A stretch of DNA of 64,000 nucleotides from Kineothrix sp. MSJ-39 (lineage in GTDB: Bacteria; Bacillota; Clostridia; Lachnospirales; Lachnospiraceae). The notes under the pieces are model-generated. The model did not search any database, was not told where the DNA came from, and saw only the letters and a program-made list of their open reading frames with translations. Numbering within the stretch: position 1 is the first letter of the stretch; every line of letters begins with the position of its first letter. The DNA lies in assembly GCF_018917935.1 (NCBI RefSeq), contig NZ_JAHLPN010000001.1, positions 299,231 to 363,230 of the forward strand, in the 5' to 3' direction. Below are positions 18,095-27,051 of this stretch, one piece after another. Made by a program: the position numbers and the translations under genes.

Positions 18095-20041
18095 TTACAG
18101 TTCCGGCTGTAATTCCGTCTGCAGCTCATCTGCGATCTCTTCCAGACATGTCAGAAGCAGTGGATTAAAAGCACCGCATTCACCGTCTCTGATCATCTGC
18201 ATTGCTTTTTCATGGGAAAATGCCTTTTTATACACACGTTCGCTTGTCAGCGCATCATAAACATCCGCAATCGATACAAGCTGTGCGGAGATCGGTATCT
18301 CATCACCAACAAGACCGTCCGGATATCCTTTTCCGTCATAGCGTTCATGATGCCACTGGCAGATCTCTATGGCAATCTGCAGCAGTCTTTCATCCTGGTA
18401 CCGCGGCAGATTCCGCAGCATATCCGCACCGATCGTCGTATGTGTTTTCATGGTTTCAAACTCTTCTGCAGTCAGTCTGCCAGGTTTATTTAAGATTGCC
18501 TCATCAATACCGATCTTACCGATATCATGCAGGGCAGACGCCGTCTCGATCAGACTGCGTTCCTGCCAGAGCGCCGGATACTTATCTGTCTTCTGTACGA
18601 TCTTGTCCAGCAGAAGCTGCGTGATCTTGTTGATATGGATCACATGCATTCCGCTTTCCCCATTTCTGAACTCTACAATATGACTCAGAATATCGATCAT
18701 CATACGGTTATTCTTTTCTTTTTCATTGATATGCGCCGTCACAAGAGACACAAGACGTCTCTGTTTTGCATACAGCTTGATCGTGTTGAACACTCTCTGG
18801 AATACGACCTTTGCATCAAACGGTCTGTTAATATAATCCGAAACACCCATTTCATAAGCTCTGCGGATCACCAGATCTGCATCTTCACTGGAGATCATAA
18901 TGACCGGGATATCCTCGATCCAGTGATTCCGGTTCATACGGGACAACACTTCAAAGCCGTCCATAACAGGCATCATGATATCGAGAAGAACAAGCGAAAT
19001 ACCTGTGCCCTGCTGCTGCAGGATCTCCAGACATTCACTGCCGTTTGTCGCCTCCAGGATACGATAGTCCTCACAGAGCATTGCAGACAGGATCTCGCGG
19101 TTGATATCGGAATCATCTACGATCAGGATCTGCTGTTTTCCCTGCTCCTGCTCTGCTTTGACGGTAGCATCTTTCTCTTCCATGACCGCATTGTGTTCCG
19201 TCACAACCCGGTTTTTCTGATTTTTTGCCTGATACATCAGCCGGTCTGCTCTGCCTACCGCGTTTTCGATCGGTTCCTCTCCTGCGATCACACCACCGAT
19301 ACTGGCAGAAAGCTGAAGTCTGGCATACCCCGGTACCTCTGTTTCATACACTGCCTTACAGATCTTTTCCAGCAGCATATCCATTTCTGCTTCCCCGATC
19401 TTGGGAAGTACCATCAAAAATTCATCCCCGCCATAACGGATCAGTGTATCCTCTTCTCGCATATTACTGCGGATCACATTTGCCGCAGTTACAAGTGCCA
19501 TATCTCCTGCCTGATGTCCGTAAACATCATTGTACAGCTTAAAGTCATCCAGATCGACGATCACCACACCTGCCCCCGGCATATTTACTTCCTTGACCGA
19601 ATCCTCAAAATATCTTCTGTTATGCGCACCTGTCAGCGCATCCTCATACAGCTTATCCGTATAACCGGTCAGCTGATAAACAAGCTTTTCGCTTCCCTGG
19701 GAATCGATCAGGGAATCAATTTCCAGTTGTTTGATCATTTCCATCACATACGGCTCATGATCGATCTCCACATATCTTGCATAGACCTGGTACAGAGAAG
19801 TGTCCACATATTCCAGTTTAACTTTCATTTTTCTCTGCATCGCTGCTTTTCTGGCAATACAGTTTTCACAGCGCCTGTCTTTTTTCCAGAAGCTGTAGCA
19901 TTTACAGCCGTCCGCATCTCCCTGAAAGCCTTCCGAAAACAGCCCTTCTATGCTGATCATGCGGACCACGTCAAAGATCTGCCGCATGGCTGCCACATTT
20001 TCTTCCACTTCCTGCATTGTCAGATTATTTTTTATTTCCAT
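18095..20041 (-). CDS. Cyclic-di-GMP protein with GGDEF, receiver and HD-GYP domains
   Basis: Order in 648 residues: a short N-terminal domain with a Cys cluster (C46, C48, C58, C61), a GGDEF cyclase domain with intact GGDEF at 204-208, a receiver domain with predicted phosphoacceptor D354 (LLDIMMPVMDG), and an HD-GYP phosphodiesterase domain with H505/D506 and HHERYDGKGYPDG near 565. Both making and breaking of c-di-GMP are therefore possible, gated by phosphorylation. It lies 18 nt downstream of the glycosyltransferase gene, and the hybrid kinase encoded at the head of the same gene run is a natural candidate phosphodonor. That pairing is inference. Confidence 0.92.
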   Translation of the reverse strand: MEIKNNLTMQEVEENVAAMRQIFDVVRMISIEGLFSEGFQGDADGCKCYSFWKKDRRCENCIARKAAMQRKMKVKLEYVDTSLYQVYARYVEIDHEPYVMEMIKQLEIDSLIDSQGSEKLVYQLTGYTDKLYEDALTGAHNRRYFEDSVKEVNMPGAGVVIVDLDDFKLYNDVYGHQAGDMALVTAANVIRSNMREEDTLIRYGGDEFLMVLPKIGEAEMDMLLEKICKAVYETEVPGYARLQLSASIGGVIAGEEPIENAVGRADRLMYQAKNQKNRVVTEHNAVMEEKDATVKAEQEQGKQQILIVDDSDINREILSAMLCEDYRILEATNGSECLEILQQQGTGISLVLLDIMMPVMDGFEVLSRMNRNHWIEDIPVIMISSEDADLVIRRAYEMGVSDYINRPFDAKVVFQRVFNTIKLYAKQRRLVSLVTAHINEKEKNNRMMIDILSHIVEFRNGESGMHVIHINKITQLLLDKIVQKTDKYPALWQERSLIETASALHDIGKIGIDEAILNKPGRLTAEEFETMKTHTTIGADMLRNLPRYQDERLLQIAIEICQWHHERYDGKGYPDGLVGDEIPISAQLVSIADVYDALTSERVYKKAFSHEKAMQMIRDGECGAFNPLLLTCLEEIADELQTELQPEL

Positions 20042-20059
20042 TCTTTCACCTGTACCATT

Positions 20060-21193
20060 CTATTCTTGTTTATCGGGTTGCTGCTGCATTTTTTCTTCCA
20101 GCCAGTCACACAGCGCAGCTCTTGCATCCTGCGGGATCAGAAGCTGACTGATCTTCTGCCTTTCCGCATCCTCTTCCCGCAGCAGTTTATTCACAGCCCG
20201 TTTCAGCTGCAAAGCAGGGTGCTTTACTGCAATGCTCATTCCGTTCTTTGCGAAAAAGTGCATATTTTTTGTCTCACAGCCCGGAATAGGCGCAATCTGG
20301 ATATAGGGGACATGGATCACCGCCGCCTCTGTGGAAGAAAGGCCGCCCGGTTTTGACAAAAACAGGTCACATGCCCGCATATAAAGCGCCATCTGCTTTG
20401 TCCGATGCAGAAGTACCAGTTCTTCCCCATAAGTTGCCTGCAGCTTATCATACAGCCTGTCATTACTGCCACACACTGCAATGATCTTTCCCTGTTTTCC
20501 GCTGTTTTTTAAGTAACGCAGCAGATTTCTGATCGTCTCTTCAATATTCCCGGCTCCGATACTGCCGCCTGTCAGCAGGATATATACAAGATCTTCCGAA
20601 AGTCCCAGTTTCTTCCTTGCCTGCTGTTTTGTCAGCTGTGTATCACATGCCATTGCGACCGGAATGCCAAACGGAAGGATCTTCTCAGCAGGAATACCTC
20701 TTTTTCTGAATTCCGCTATCTGTTTTTCCCCCGGTACGACATAATAATCACAATCCGTTTCTTCCGTAAACGGAATACAGGTATAATCTGTGGCAATAAA
20801 AACAGACAAAGGCAGTTTATCTCCTTGTTTTTTCAGGTAAGTGATCAGCTCCGCCGGATATAAATGCGGCATCAGGATCACATCGGTCGGATGCTGCCTC
20901 AGATACACACGCAGTTTTTTCGCCACTCTGATATTGGCATAATAAACCGGGGATTTACCGGGCACGCATCTGACAACAGAACCAAGTGAATACACCACAC
21001 CAAACATGTGTGGCATCCGCTGTACCATTCTGACATACAAAGCCCCGATCTCCTCTGCCAGCTTATGGCTGACCAGTTCATACGGATCCATCATTGTCAC
21101 ATGATGTCCTCTTTTCTCCAGTTCTCCTTTTACTGCCGCAGCCGCTGCATTATGTCCGCCTCCCGTGCTGCAGGATAAGATCAATGCTTCCAT
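20060..21193 (-). CDS. MGDG-synthase/UgtP-type diacylglycerol glycosyltransferase
   Basis: This 377-residue protein starts ALILSCSTGGGHN, the typical N-terminus of the MGDG synthase family. A GT28-type C-terminal half carries VYILLTGGSIGAGNIE near residue 205 and the donor-site signature LFLSKPGGLSSTEAAV near 282. The family adds sugar to diacylglycerol at the inner face of the membrane, producing glycolipids or anchors for lipoteichoic acid. Its start overlaps the plsY-like gene by 13 nt, which supports a joint role in membrane lipid synthesis. The acceptor and sugar are not determined by the sequence. Confidence 0.88.
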   Translation of the reverse strand: MEALILSCSTGGGHNAAAAAVKGELEKRGHHVTMMDPYELVSHKLAEEIGALYVRMVQRMPHMFGVVYSLGSVVRCVPGKSPVYYANIRVAKKLRVYLRQHPTDVILMPHLYPAELITYLKKQGDKLPLSVFIATDYTCIPFTEETDCDYYVVPGEKQIAEFRKRGIPAEKILPFGIPVAMACDTQLTKQQARKKLGLSEDLVYILLTGGSIGAGNIEETIRNLLRYLKNSGKQGKIIAVCGSNDRLYDKLQATYGEELVLLHRTKQMALYMRACDLFLSKPGGLSSTEAAVIHVPYIQIAPIPGCETKNMHFFAKNGMSIAVKHPALQLKRAVNKLLREEDAERQKISQLLIPQDARAALCDWLEEKMQQQPDKQE

Positions 21194-21858
21194 AACAGTT
21201 TCACCTTACATCCTTCTCTTTCTTCCGTGCTCAGATGCATTCTGAGACAAACCACTGCCGTGATCATGCAGCCTGCCAGCTTATAGACCGGATTTTTCCC
21301 CAAAAGCAGCAGATACAGCATCATGCATACATAGGTCATGATCGTCCTGTAATAATGCGGGCTGATCCGGATCACAAGAGAAAACAGGATAAAAAAGGCT
21401 GCCAGTGTCAACGCCGGTCTGAGATCCGGGAACAGACCGAGCAGACTGCCGAATGAAACCGCAATCCCTTTTCCGCCGTGAAAATGATGATAAACCGGGA
21501 AAGCATGTCCGATCACAGGGGCCGTCATCACAAGTGCAAGACCGGCCGGCATATGGATTCCCAGTCCGGTCGTTACCCATATGCAACCAAATACCGGTAA
21601 AAATCCTTTGGCAAGATCACCGGCAAGTGTCAGAACCCCACACCAAAATCCGCCTTCCATAAAGGCATTCGCCGTGCCCGGATTCTGATCTTTTGTTCCC
21701 TCCAGAATATCTTTATGCTTCAGCATACGTCCCCAAAAAGGTGCAAACAAAAAACTTCCCGTCAAATATCCAATGATTGAAAAAAATATATAAATACTGA
21801 TATGTCTCGACTCCTTTACTTTATGTCCGGGACCGGATCTGACACTGCCGCAATGCAT
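21181..21858 (-). CDS. PlsY-like glycerol-3-phosphate acyltransferase (start uncertain)
   Basis: Several membrane segments and the PlsY motifs GYLTGSFLFAP, DQNPGTANAFMEGG and FHGGKGIAVSFG identify an acyl-phosphate:glycerol-3-phosphate acyltransferase. This enzyme makes lysophosphatidic acid, the first step of phospholipid synthesis. The sequence is divergent, so it may be a second, specialised copy. The ATG at 21858 lies inside the kinase gene and has no ribosome site. A strong AAAGGAG (about 21807-21813) would instead serve a non-AUG codon near 21796-21802. It overlaps the downstream glycosyltransferase gene by 13 nt. Confidence 0.82.
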   Translation of the reverse strand: MHCGSVRSGPGHKVKESRHISIYIFFSIIGYLTGSFLFAPFWGRMLKHKDILEGTKDQNPGTANAFMEGGFWCGVLTLAGDLAKGFLPVFGCIWVTTGLGIHMPAGLALVMTAPVIGHAFPVYHHFHGGKGIAVSFGSLLGLFPDLRPALTLAAFFILFSLVIRISPHYYRTIMTYVCMMLYLLLLGKNPVYKLAGCMITAVVCLRMHLSTEEREGCKVKLLWKH

Positions 21859-24154
21859 CGATCAGCTTTTCAGCTGTGATCGGTTTTGCCAGATGTGCAT
21901 CCATCCCTGCTTCCCTACACTTTTTAATATCCTCTAAAAATGCATTTGCCGTGATCGCTATGACCGGTACCGTTGCTGCATCTTCCTTTGCCAGCTTCCG
22001 GATCTCTCTTGTCGCAGCATAGCCATCCATTACAGGCATCATCACATCCATTAAAATTGCCTGATAGGTATACGCCGGCTTCTCCCGGAACAGATCCAAT
22101 GCTACCTTCCCGTTTTCCGCCGGATCTACCGTGATCTGTACATCCTCCAGAATCGTCTTTGCAATCTCACGGTTCAGATCATTATCCTCCACAAGCAGTA
22201 CATGCATCCCCGTCAGATCAACCTGTTCTTTATTTTCACTGTCTTCCCCACAAGTATCTGCAGATGCGATCCTGAATGGGATCCTGACAGTGAAGGTACT
22301 TCCTATCCCCGGCTCACTTTCAACGGCAATAGTGCCATCCATCCTGTCGATCAGCTTCTTTACGATCGCCATACCAAGCCCCGTTCCCTGATAGCTGGAT
22401 CTTGCACCATGATCTGCCTGTGTAAACGGTTCAAATATATGTCGTAAAAACTCCTTCGACATTCCGATTCCCGTGTCCGAAATAACCACCTGATATACGA
22501 CCGTTTCCCCATCACTCTGTACAAAAGCTGCTTTACAGGATATACTGCCTCCCGGTTTGTTATATTTTACCGCATTACTCAGAATATTCAACATGATCTG
22601 TCTGACATACAACGGATTTCCATACACATACGGATATTTGAACTGTGCGCTGCAATCTTCACACAATACAGTAATACCGGCCTCTGCCGCCTGCATTTGT
22701 GTAATTGTCAGTACTTCTTCCGATAGTGCATGAATATCAAATACTTCCTGTTCCATTTCAACGTCTGTATCTTCCAGCCTGCTCATCTGGAGCACATCAT
22801 TGATCAGACTGAGCAGATGGTTGGCTGCCACTTTTGCCTTTGCACGGTTTGCATGCATCAGCTCTATATCCTTATCATGTCTGTCATTGATCTCGATCAT
22901 TCCCAGAATTCCGTTCAACGGAGTCCGGATATCATGTGACATCCGGGACAAAAATTCCGATTTGGCAGCATTGGCACGTTTTGCCTCCATCACTGCCTTT
23001 TCCATTTCCCGCATCTGTTGTTTTTCTTTCTGTACCTGCTCTTCTACATTGCGCAGTCCGATCACGACACAGCCGGGATGCTCTGTTTCATCGCTCAGTA
23101 CTACATTGGCTTCCACACAAAACGACTCCTGTTCCTCTCTGTGGCAGTTAAAACGGAGCGTACAATATTTGTTTTTCTCCAGATTTTTCAGTAAATTCTT
23201 TCGTTCAAAGCAATCACTGAACCGCTCCTTATCCTCTTCCCGCACAAAAGTATCCGCATATAGATGCATTGCCGTGTCATACGCTATCACACCACCGGAA
23301 CTGAGCTGTTCAAACATATCCTCATATCCGTCTTCAAGCTTTCTGATCTGCACGCGGTCATGCAGAAGATCCCCATATAAAACGGACATATAATATTCAC
23401 CGAGAACCTGTGCTGCAGACTGATTTAATAAAAGCTCCTGCTGTGCCTTTTCCAGATCTGCCATTGTTTTCTTCAGTCTTTCATTTTCATCCTCTGTCTG
23501 CCGGCTCCTTTCCAGCCGTCCTATCTGCAGTGCATAGATAAAAAAGATCGTACTGTAGATAATGGCTGCTCTTCCCACGCTTCTGACATTAAATACAGCC
23601 TCCAAAAACATTGCCAGAAACAGATACACCACAACCAGCAGCATGATTCTTTTTTCCAGTTTTGCCTCCAGAAAATGCCCCCTGATCACATAAACGGTCA
23701 GAATGATCAGATAGATCATAGTGGTAATCTGGGAGATATAGCCAAACGGACCTCTGTGAAACTGGTTGGCTGCATCATAGGAAAAAGCGATATCCGAAAA
23801 AAATGCGGAACAGGTCAAAAAGAACGTCAAAAGCACAGGAAGAATCAGCAAAGCTTCCCTTCGCCAGTTTTTCTCCCTGTGCCGAACAACTTTTATAAAC
23901 GAATATGCCAGAAATGACCGCAGTGTATATCCAAGTACCGATAGGAAAATCCTCAGCTTTGTCGGATGTGGCAATATTGCTGTATAAAGTTCCAGATTAT
24001 AAGCGGCAAGCTCCAGAAACTCCAGCAGCCATATTACGGAAAAAAGTTTTTTCTCCCATTGCTTCATCGTATCATTCTTTGCCAGAATAACTCCCAGAAA
24101 CGCCAGCCCGACAAGAGGTGCAAAATTATATGTGATCATCTCATTTACAGACAT
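21821..24154 (-). CDS. Hybrid sensor histidine kinase with receiver domain
   Basis: Seven hydrophobic segments fill residues 10-210, followed by a coiled coil, a PAS-like region (about 250-370), a HisKA domain with phosphoacceptor H407 (SRMSHDIRTPLNG), an ATPase domain (DTGIGMSKEF, GTGLGMAIVKKL) and a C-terminal receiver with LMDVMMPVMDG near residue 710. It is a membrane-bound phosphorelay kinase. No HPt domain or separate regulator is adjacent, but the receiver-containing GGDEF/HD-GYP protein is encoded three genes downstream in the same direction. The signal is unknown. It is the first gene of a probable five-gene unit. Confidence 0.93.
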   Translation of the reverse strand: MSVNEMITYNFAPLVGLAFLGVILAKNDTMKQWEKKLFSVIWLLEFLELAAYNLELYTAILPHPTKLRIFLSVLGYTLRSFLAYSFIKVVRHREKNWRREALLILPVLLTFFLTCSAFFSDIAFSYDAANQFHRGPFGYISQITTMIYLIILTVYVIRGHFLEAKLEKRIMLLVVVYLFLAMFLEAVFNVRSVGRAAIIYSTIFFIYALQIGRLERSRQTEDENERLKKTMADLEKAQQELLLNQSAAQVLGEYYMSVLYGDLLHDRVQIRKLEDGYEDMFEQLSSGGVIAYDTAMHLYADTFVREEDKERFSDCFERKNLLKNLEKNKYCTLRFNCHREEQESFCVEANVVLSDETEHPGCVVIGLRNVEEQVQKEKQQMREMEKAVMEAKRANAAKSEFLSRMSHDIRTPLNGILGMIEINDRHDKDIELMHANRAKAKVAANHLLSLINDVLQMSRLEDTDVEMEQEVFDIHALSEEVLTITQMQAAEAGITVLCEDCSAQFKYPYVYGNPLYVRQIMLNILSNAVKYNKPGGSISCKAAFVQSDGETVVYQVVISDTGIGMSKEFLRHIFEPFTQADHGARSSYQGTGLGMAIVKKLIDRMDGTIAVESEPGIGSTFTVRIPFRIASADTCGEDSENKEQVDLTGMHVLLVEDNDLNREIAKTILEDVQITVDPAENGKVALDLFREKPAYTYQAILMDVMMPVMDGYAATREIRKLAKEDAATVPVIAITANAFLEDIKKCREAGMDAHLAKPITAEKLIDALRQCQIRSRT

Positions 24155-24274
24155 CTTAAAACCTCAACCTTCCCCATCAACATGGCTCGCTGATACCGCT
24201 TCGCGATGCCTGTTTTCTTTACGATTATTTCATTATACATGGGAAAAGTTTTTATTTCAATGTCTGCACCCAAA

Positions 24275-25279
24275 TTACTTCTTTTCGTCCAGTAAGATCA
24301 CACCCTGCGGCGGATTATGGTCGATCGCGCCCACGATCGGATGTGGTACATAAGCTTCTTCCAGATACGCAATATCTTCTGCCGTCAGGCTGACCGCAAA
24401 TGCGCCCGCTGCATCATCCAGATACCTGGTCTTTGTCGCACCGATGATCGGAGAAGCGACCCCTTTTGCCAACTGCCATGCGATCGCAATCTGCGACATG
24501 GTACAGCCATGCTTCCCGGCAAGTTCCTGCACACGCTTTACGATGACCATATCTGCTTCTTCCATACGATCATACTTTCCTTTTGCCACACGGTCTGTCT
24601 TTCCTCTGAGAGAATCCGACTCCCAGGTCGGACGTGCCAGATGCCCTGCTGCAAGCGGGCTGTATGGCATCAGTGAAACGCCCATCTGTCTGCAGATCGG
24701 AATAAGCTCTCTCTCATCTTCTCTGTACAGCAGGTTATAATGGTTCTCCATTGCCGCAAACTGCGTCCAGCCATGCTCCTTTGCTGCAAGCTGCATATTG
24801 TAAAACTGATAGCCGTACATGGCAGAGGCTCCGATCGCACGTACCTTTCCTGCCTTTACGAGCAGATCCAGCGCTTCCATCGTTTCTTCAATCGGCGTTT
24901 CGTAATCAAAACGATGAATGATATACAGATCCAGATAGTCTGTTCCCAGCCGTTTTAACGTACCATCTATTTCCCGCAGGATCGCCGTCTTAGACAATCT
25001 GCCTTCATTAAAGTAAACCTTGGAAGCAATAACGACGTTTTCTCTTTTTGTCAGTTTACGGATTGCTTTTCCCAGATATTCCTCACTTGTTCCTGCTGAA
25101 TAGCCGTTTGCCGTGTCAAAGAAATTGATGCCAAGTGACAGTGCATGTCCTATGACCTTTTCACTGTCTGCCTCATTTAATGTCCAGTCATGCATCGTTC
25201 CTGCCTTGCCGAAGCTCATACAGCCCACGCACAATTTAGAAACGGTAATGTCTGTATTACCCAGTTTTGTATATTCCAT
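24275..25279 (-). CDS. Aldo/keto reductase
   Basis: This 334-residue NAD(P)H-dependent oxidoreductase has the AKR (TIM barrel) signatures: FFDTANGYSAGTSEEYLGKA near residue 54 (catalytic Asp and Tyr), VIASKVYF near 83 (Lys), and LYIIHRFDYETPIEETMEAL near 120 (His). The C-terminal cofactor segment SPIIGATK also fits. Residues 2-20 are the usual YTKLGNTDITVSKLCVG. It is last in the minus-strand run cupin, MerR-like, carboxymuconolactone decarboxylase-like, AKR, which suggests a role in handling reactive aldehydes or quinones. The physiological substrate is unknown. Confidence 0.94.
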   Translation of the reverse strand: MEYTKLGNTDITVSKLCVGCMSFGKAGTMHDWTLNEADSEKVIGHALSLGINFFDTANGYSAGTSEEYLGKAIRKLTKRENVVIASKVYFNEGRLSKTAILREIDGTLKRLGTDYLDLYIIHRFDYETPIEETMEALDLLVKAGKVRAIGASAMYGYQFYNMQLAAKEHGWTQFAAMENHYNLLYREDERELIPICRQMGVSLMPYSPLAAGHLARPTWESDSLRGKTDRVAKGKYDRMEEADMVIVKRVQELAGKHGCTMSQIAIAWQLAKGVASPIIGATKTRYLDDAAGAFAVSLTAEDIAYLEEAYVPHPIVGAIDHNPPQGVILLDEKK

Positions 25280-25321
25280 CCTGTTCTCCCTCGTATCCTT
25301 TATCTGCTTTATGATTTTGCC

Positions 25322-26008
25322 CTATTGGTCTTCTGCTGCTTTATTGACACAGTTTATCGCATTTAGGCTGCGCGGATAGCCTATGTAAGGCAGACATTGT
25401 GAAACAACTTTGATCAGAAATGCTTTATCGTTTCCCATGTTCATATTCCCCTTTGCATGTGCGATCAGCTGTGGTTCACAGCCACCCTGTGCCAGCAGAA
25501 AACAGAATGTGATCATTTCTCTCTGTGCCAGTGTCAAGCCTGTCCTCGTATAATAATCGCCAAAGCAGTTGGATGCAAGCCATCTGTTGATATGTCCTGC
25601 TTTCCATGCTTCCTTCATATGCTCGCCGAAAATATCTGCCTGTGCCTGAATGCCCTTCTCCAGACGATCCTCTGTTGTCGTTGTCTTCTGGCTTTCCAGC
25701 GGAAGCGAAATATGCTCCTTCTCCAGTTCTTCATTGACAAGCATCAGAAACGGAAGCATTCTGCCAAATCCCAGATAATCCGTTGCCTGATATACGATCT
25801 CTTTTACCTCGACAGGGGTTACGCCGGCTTTCAGTGCCTTTGGCAGCAGCATTGCAAATGCTTCTTTTGACTGACTGCCGATCAGTGTTGCAAGGATCGC
25901 CATATATCTGGTTGGCTCTTCCAGCGTCTGTCCTTCTTCCTTTGCGACCTCTTCTGTAAAATAAGTAAACCGGTCCATAAATTCCTGATCTGTTTCATTC
26001 AAATTCAT
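25322..26008 (-). CDS. Carboxymuconolactone decarboxylase family protein
   Basis: This 228-residue helical protein looks like a tandem of two AhpD-like CMD units: ATLIGSQSKEAFAMLLPKAL...GVTPVEVKEIVYQ in the first half and LTLAQREMITFCFLLAQGG in the second. The CxxC pair of peroxidase-active AhpD proteins is absent, so redox activity of the AhpD kind is unlikely. Family members include gamma-carboxymuconolactone decarboxylases and many uncharacterised proteins found beside aldo-keto reductases and cupins. It lies 26 nt downstream of the MerR-like gene and 42 nt upstream of the AKR gene. Confidence 0.88.
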   Translation of the reverse strand: MNLNETDQEFMDRFTYFTEEVAKEEGQTLEEPTRYMAILATLIGSQSKEAFAMLLPKALKAGVTPVEVKEIVYQATDYLGFGRMLPFLMLVNEELEKEHISLPLESQKTTTTEDRLEKGIQAQADIFGEHMKEAWKAGHINRWLASNCFGDYYTRTGLTLAQREMITFCFLLAQGGCEPQLIAHAKGNMNMGNDKAFLIKVVSQCLPYIGYPRSLNAINCVNKAAEDQ

Positions 26009-26034
26009 TTCTCTGTTCTTCCTTTCTGTCCGTT

Positions 26035-26424
26035 TTACGATCTCTGCTTTTCATTTTTATAGCGCAGAAAATCAATATTTTCCAGACATTTTTCCTGCCT
26101 GTGGATTTCAGCAAGCGTCTGCTCCCGCTTACGGTTCAAAAGCGTTCTGCAGGCGGCCACCCCATCACTTCTTTGGTGCAGTCTCATATATTCCTTTACT
26201 TCTTCGTCCGTAAATCCACTGTCCAGCAGCATCACGATCCGGCTCAGTCTGTCCAGATCCTCCTGCTGATACTGATACGGTTCGTTTTTGTTAGCTTTTG
26301 CTAACTTCTGATCTGATTTTTCCGTGCGGCCTGGTGCAGTCTCTTCCGTAAAGCTTCCTTCTTCATATCTGATAAGCACATCCTCTGCGATCCGGTAATG
26401 TTCCGCAACTTCCGCTCTTATCAT
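26035..26424 (-). CDS. MerR-like regulator with shortened N-terminus
   Basis: This 129-residue protein aligns with MerR regulators: an HTH remnant (EVAEHYRIAEDVLIRYEE at residues 5-22), a Lys/Glu-rich insertion, then the second helix pair (YQYQQEDLDRLSRIVMLLDSGFTDEEVKEY) and a C-terminal coiled coil. The N-terminus is a few residues shorter than usual and the wing is replaced by a polar linker, so DNA binding may be altered. It has a four-base ATGA overlap with the cupin stop and probably controls this cluster. The effector is unknown; no Cys-based metal site is present in the dimerisation region. Confidence 0.75.
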   Translation of the reverse strand: MIRAEVAEHYRIAEDVLIRYEEGSFTEETAPGRTEKSDQKLAKANKNEPYQYQQEDLDRLSRIVMLLDSGFTDEEVKEYMRLHQRSDGVAACRTLLNRKREQTLAEIHRQEKCLENIDFLRYKNEKQRS

Positions 26425-26855
26425 AATGCCTGATAAGCCTCATCGCTGACAGGCTCACACCATTCGTTTGATGTATTTTCTCCCGGTACTTCCACTGCAA
26501 TATGACTGAACCAGGAATCTGCCTTTGCACCATGCCAGTGCTTTACTTCTGCCGGAATTGTAATGACAGTTCCCGGTGTCAGGCTGACTGCTTCTTTTCC
26601 TTCTTCCTGATACCAGCCTTCTCCGGCTGTACAGATCAGAAGCTGTCCGCCGCCTTTTGTTGCATGATGGATGTGCCAGTTGTTACGACAGCCCGGCTCA
26701 AATGTGACGTTTGCCAGAAAAACGGCTGATGCGCCCGGTGTTGTCAGTGGTTTTAAATAAGAGTTTCCGATAAAATACTGGGCATATGCTTCATTTGGAG
26801 CACCAATGCCAAACTGATCCTGTTTTTCAAATTCTTCTCTGCTTGTTGTTTTCAT
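26421..26855 (-). CDS. Cupin domain protein
   Basis: The ATG at 26855 is preceded by GGAGGAAACAAT and gives a 144-residue protein; the frame further upstream runs through hairpins and is not used. The cupin motif 1 HIHHATKGGGQLLICTAGEG and motif 2 PAEVKHWHGA carry His ligands for a bound metal. Such small cupins beside carboxymuconolactone decarboxylase-like genes are often annotated as quercetin-dioxygenase-like or detoxification proteins, without proof. It is the first gene of the run cupin, MerR-like, CMD, AKR. Confidence 0.9.
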   Translation of the reverse strand: MKTTSREEFEKQDQFGIGAPNEAYAQYFIGNSYLKPLTTPGASAVFLANVTFEPGCRNNWHIHHATKGGGQLLICTAGEGWYQEEGKEAVSLTPGTVITIPAEVKHWHGAKADSWFSHIAVEVPGENTSNEWCEPVSDEAYQAL

Positions 26856-26907
26856 ATTGTTTCCTCCATTTCTTCTTTGAATCCATAAGTATGTAGAATG
26901 ATAAAAT

Positions 26908-26929
26908 AGAATGTGCCGTAGCACATTCT
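26908..26929. other. 22-nt hairpin upstream of the cupin operon
   Basis: AGAATGTGC and GCACATTCT pair perfectly around CGTA. It lies within the expected 5' leader of the cupin transcript, about 55 nt upstream of the start codon, next to a GC-rich stretch with repeated GAGTGCG. Confidence 0.6.
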
Positions 26930-26984
26930 CGCGCCGAGTGCGGTCGCTTGCGACATATTTCATCTTCGCACGAGTGCGCATTCT

Positions 26985-27026
26985 TGCTATACTAAAGGTG
27001 TCCTTTCAGACACCTTTAGTATAGCA
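26985..27026 (-). promoter_or_regulatory. Perfect 18-bp inverted repeat overlapping a probable promoter
   Basis: TGCTATACTAAAGGTGTC (26985-27002) and its exact complement (27009-27026) are separated by CTTTCA. On the minus strand the first-transcribed arm contains TGCTATACT, an extended -10 box (27019-27024) with TAGACA about 18 bp further upstream. It could be an operator for the cupin operon or part of the 3' end of the LysR transcript. No T tract follows, so a simple terminator is less likely. Confidence 0.6.
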
Positions 27027-27051
27027 GTATATTTATTTTCATGTCTAATAC

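Noticed and set aside
18527..20356. Long plus-strand open frame (609 codons) opposite the GGDEF/HD-GYP gene
   Set aside because: The minus strand encodes clear GGDEF, receiver and HD-GYP motifs over the same interval. The plus frame is His, Ile and Cys rich with no domain, as expected for an antisense shadow.
26856..26981. N-terminal extension of the cupin (42 codons)
   Set aside because: It runs through hairpins and Arg-rich sequence; the ATG at 26855 has a clear GGAGGAA site.
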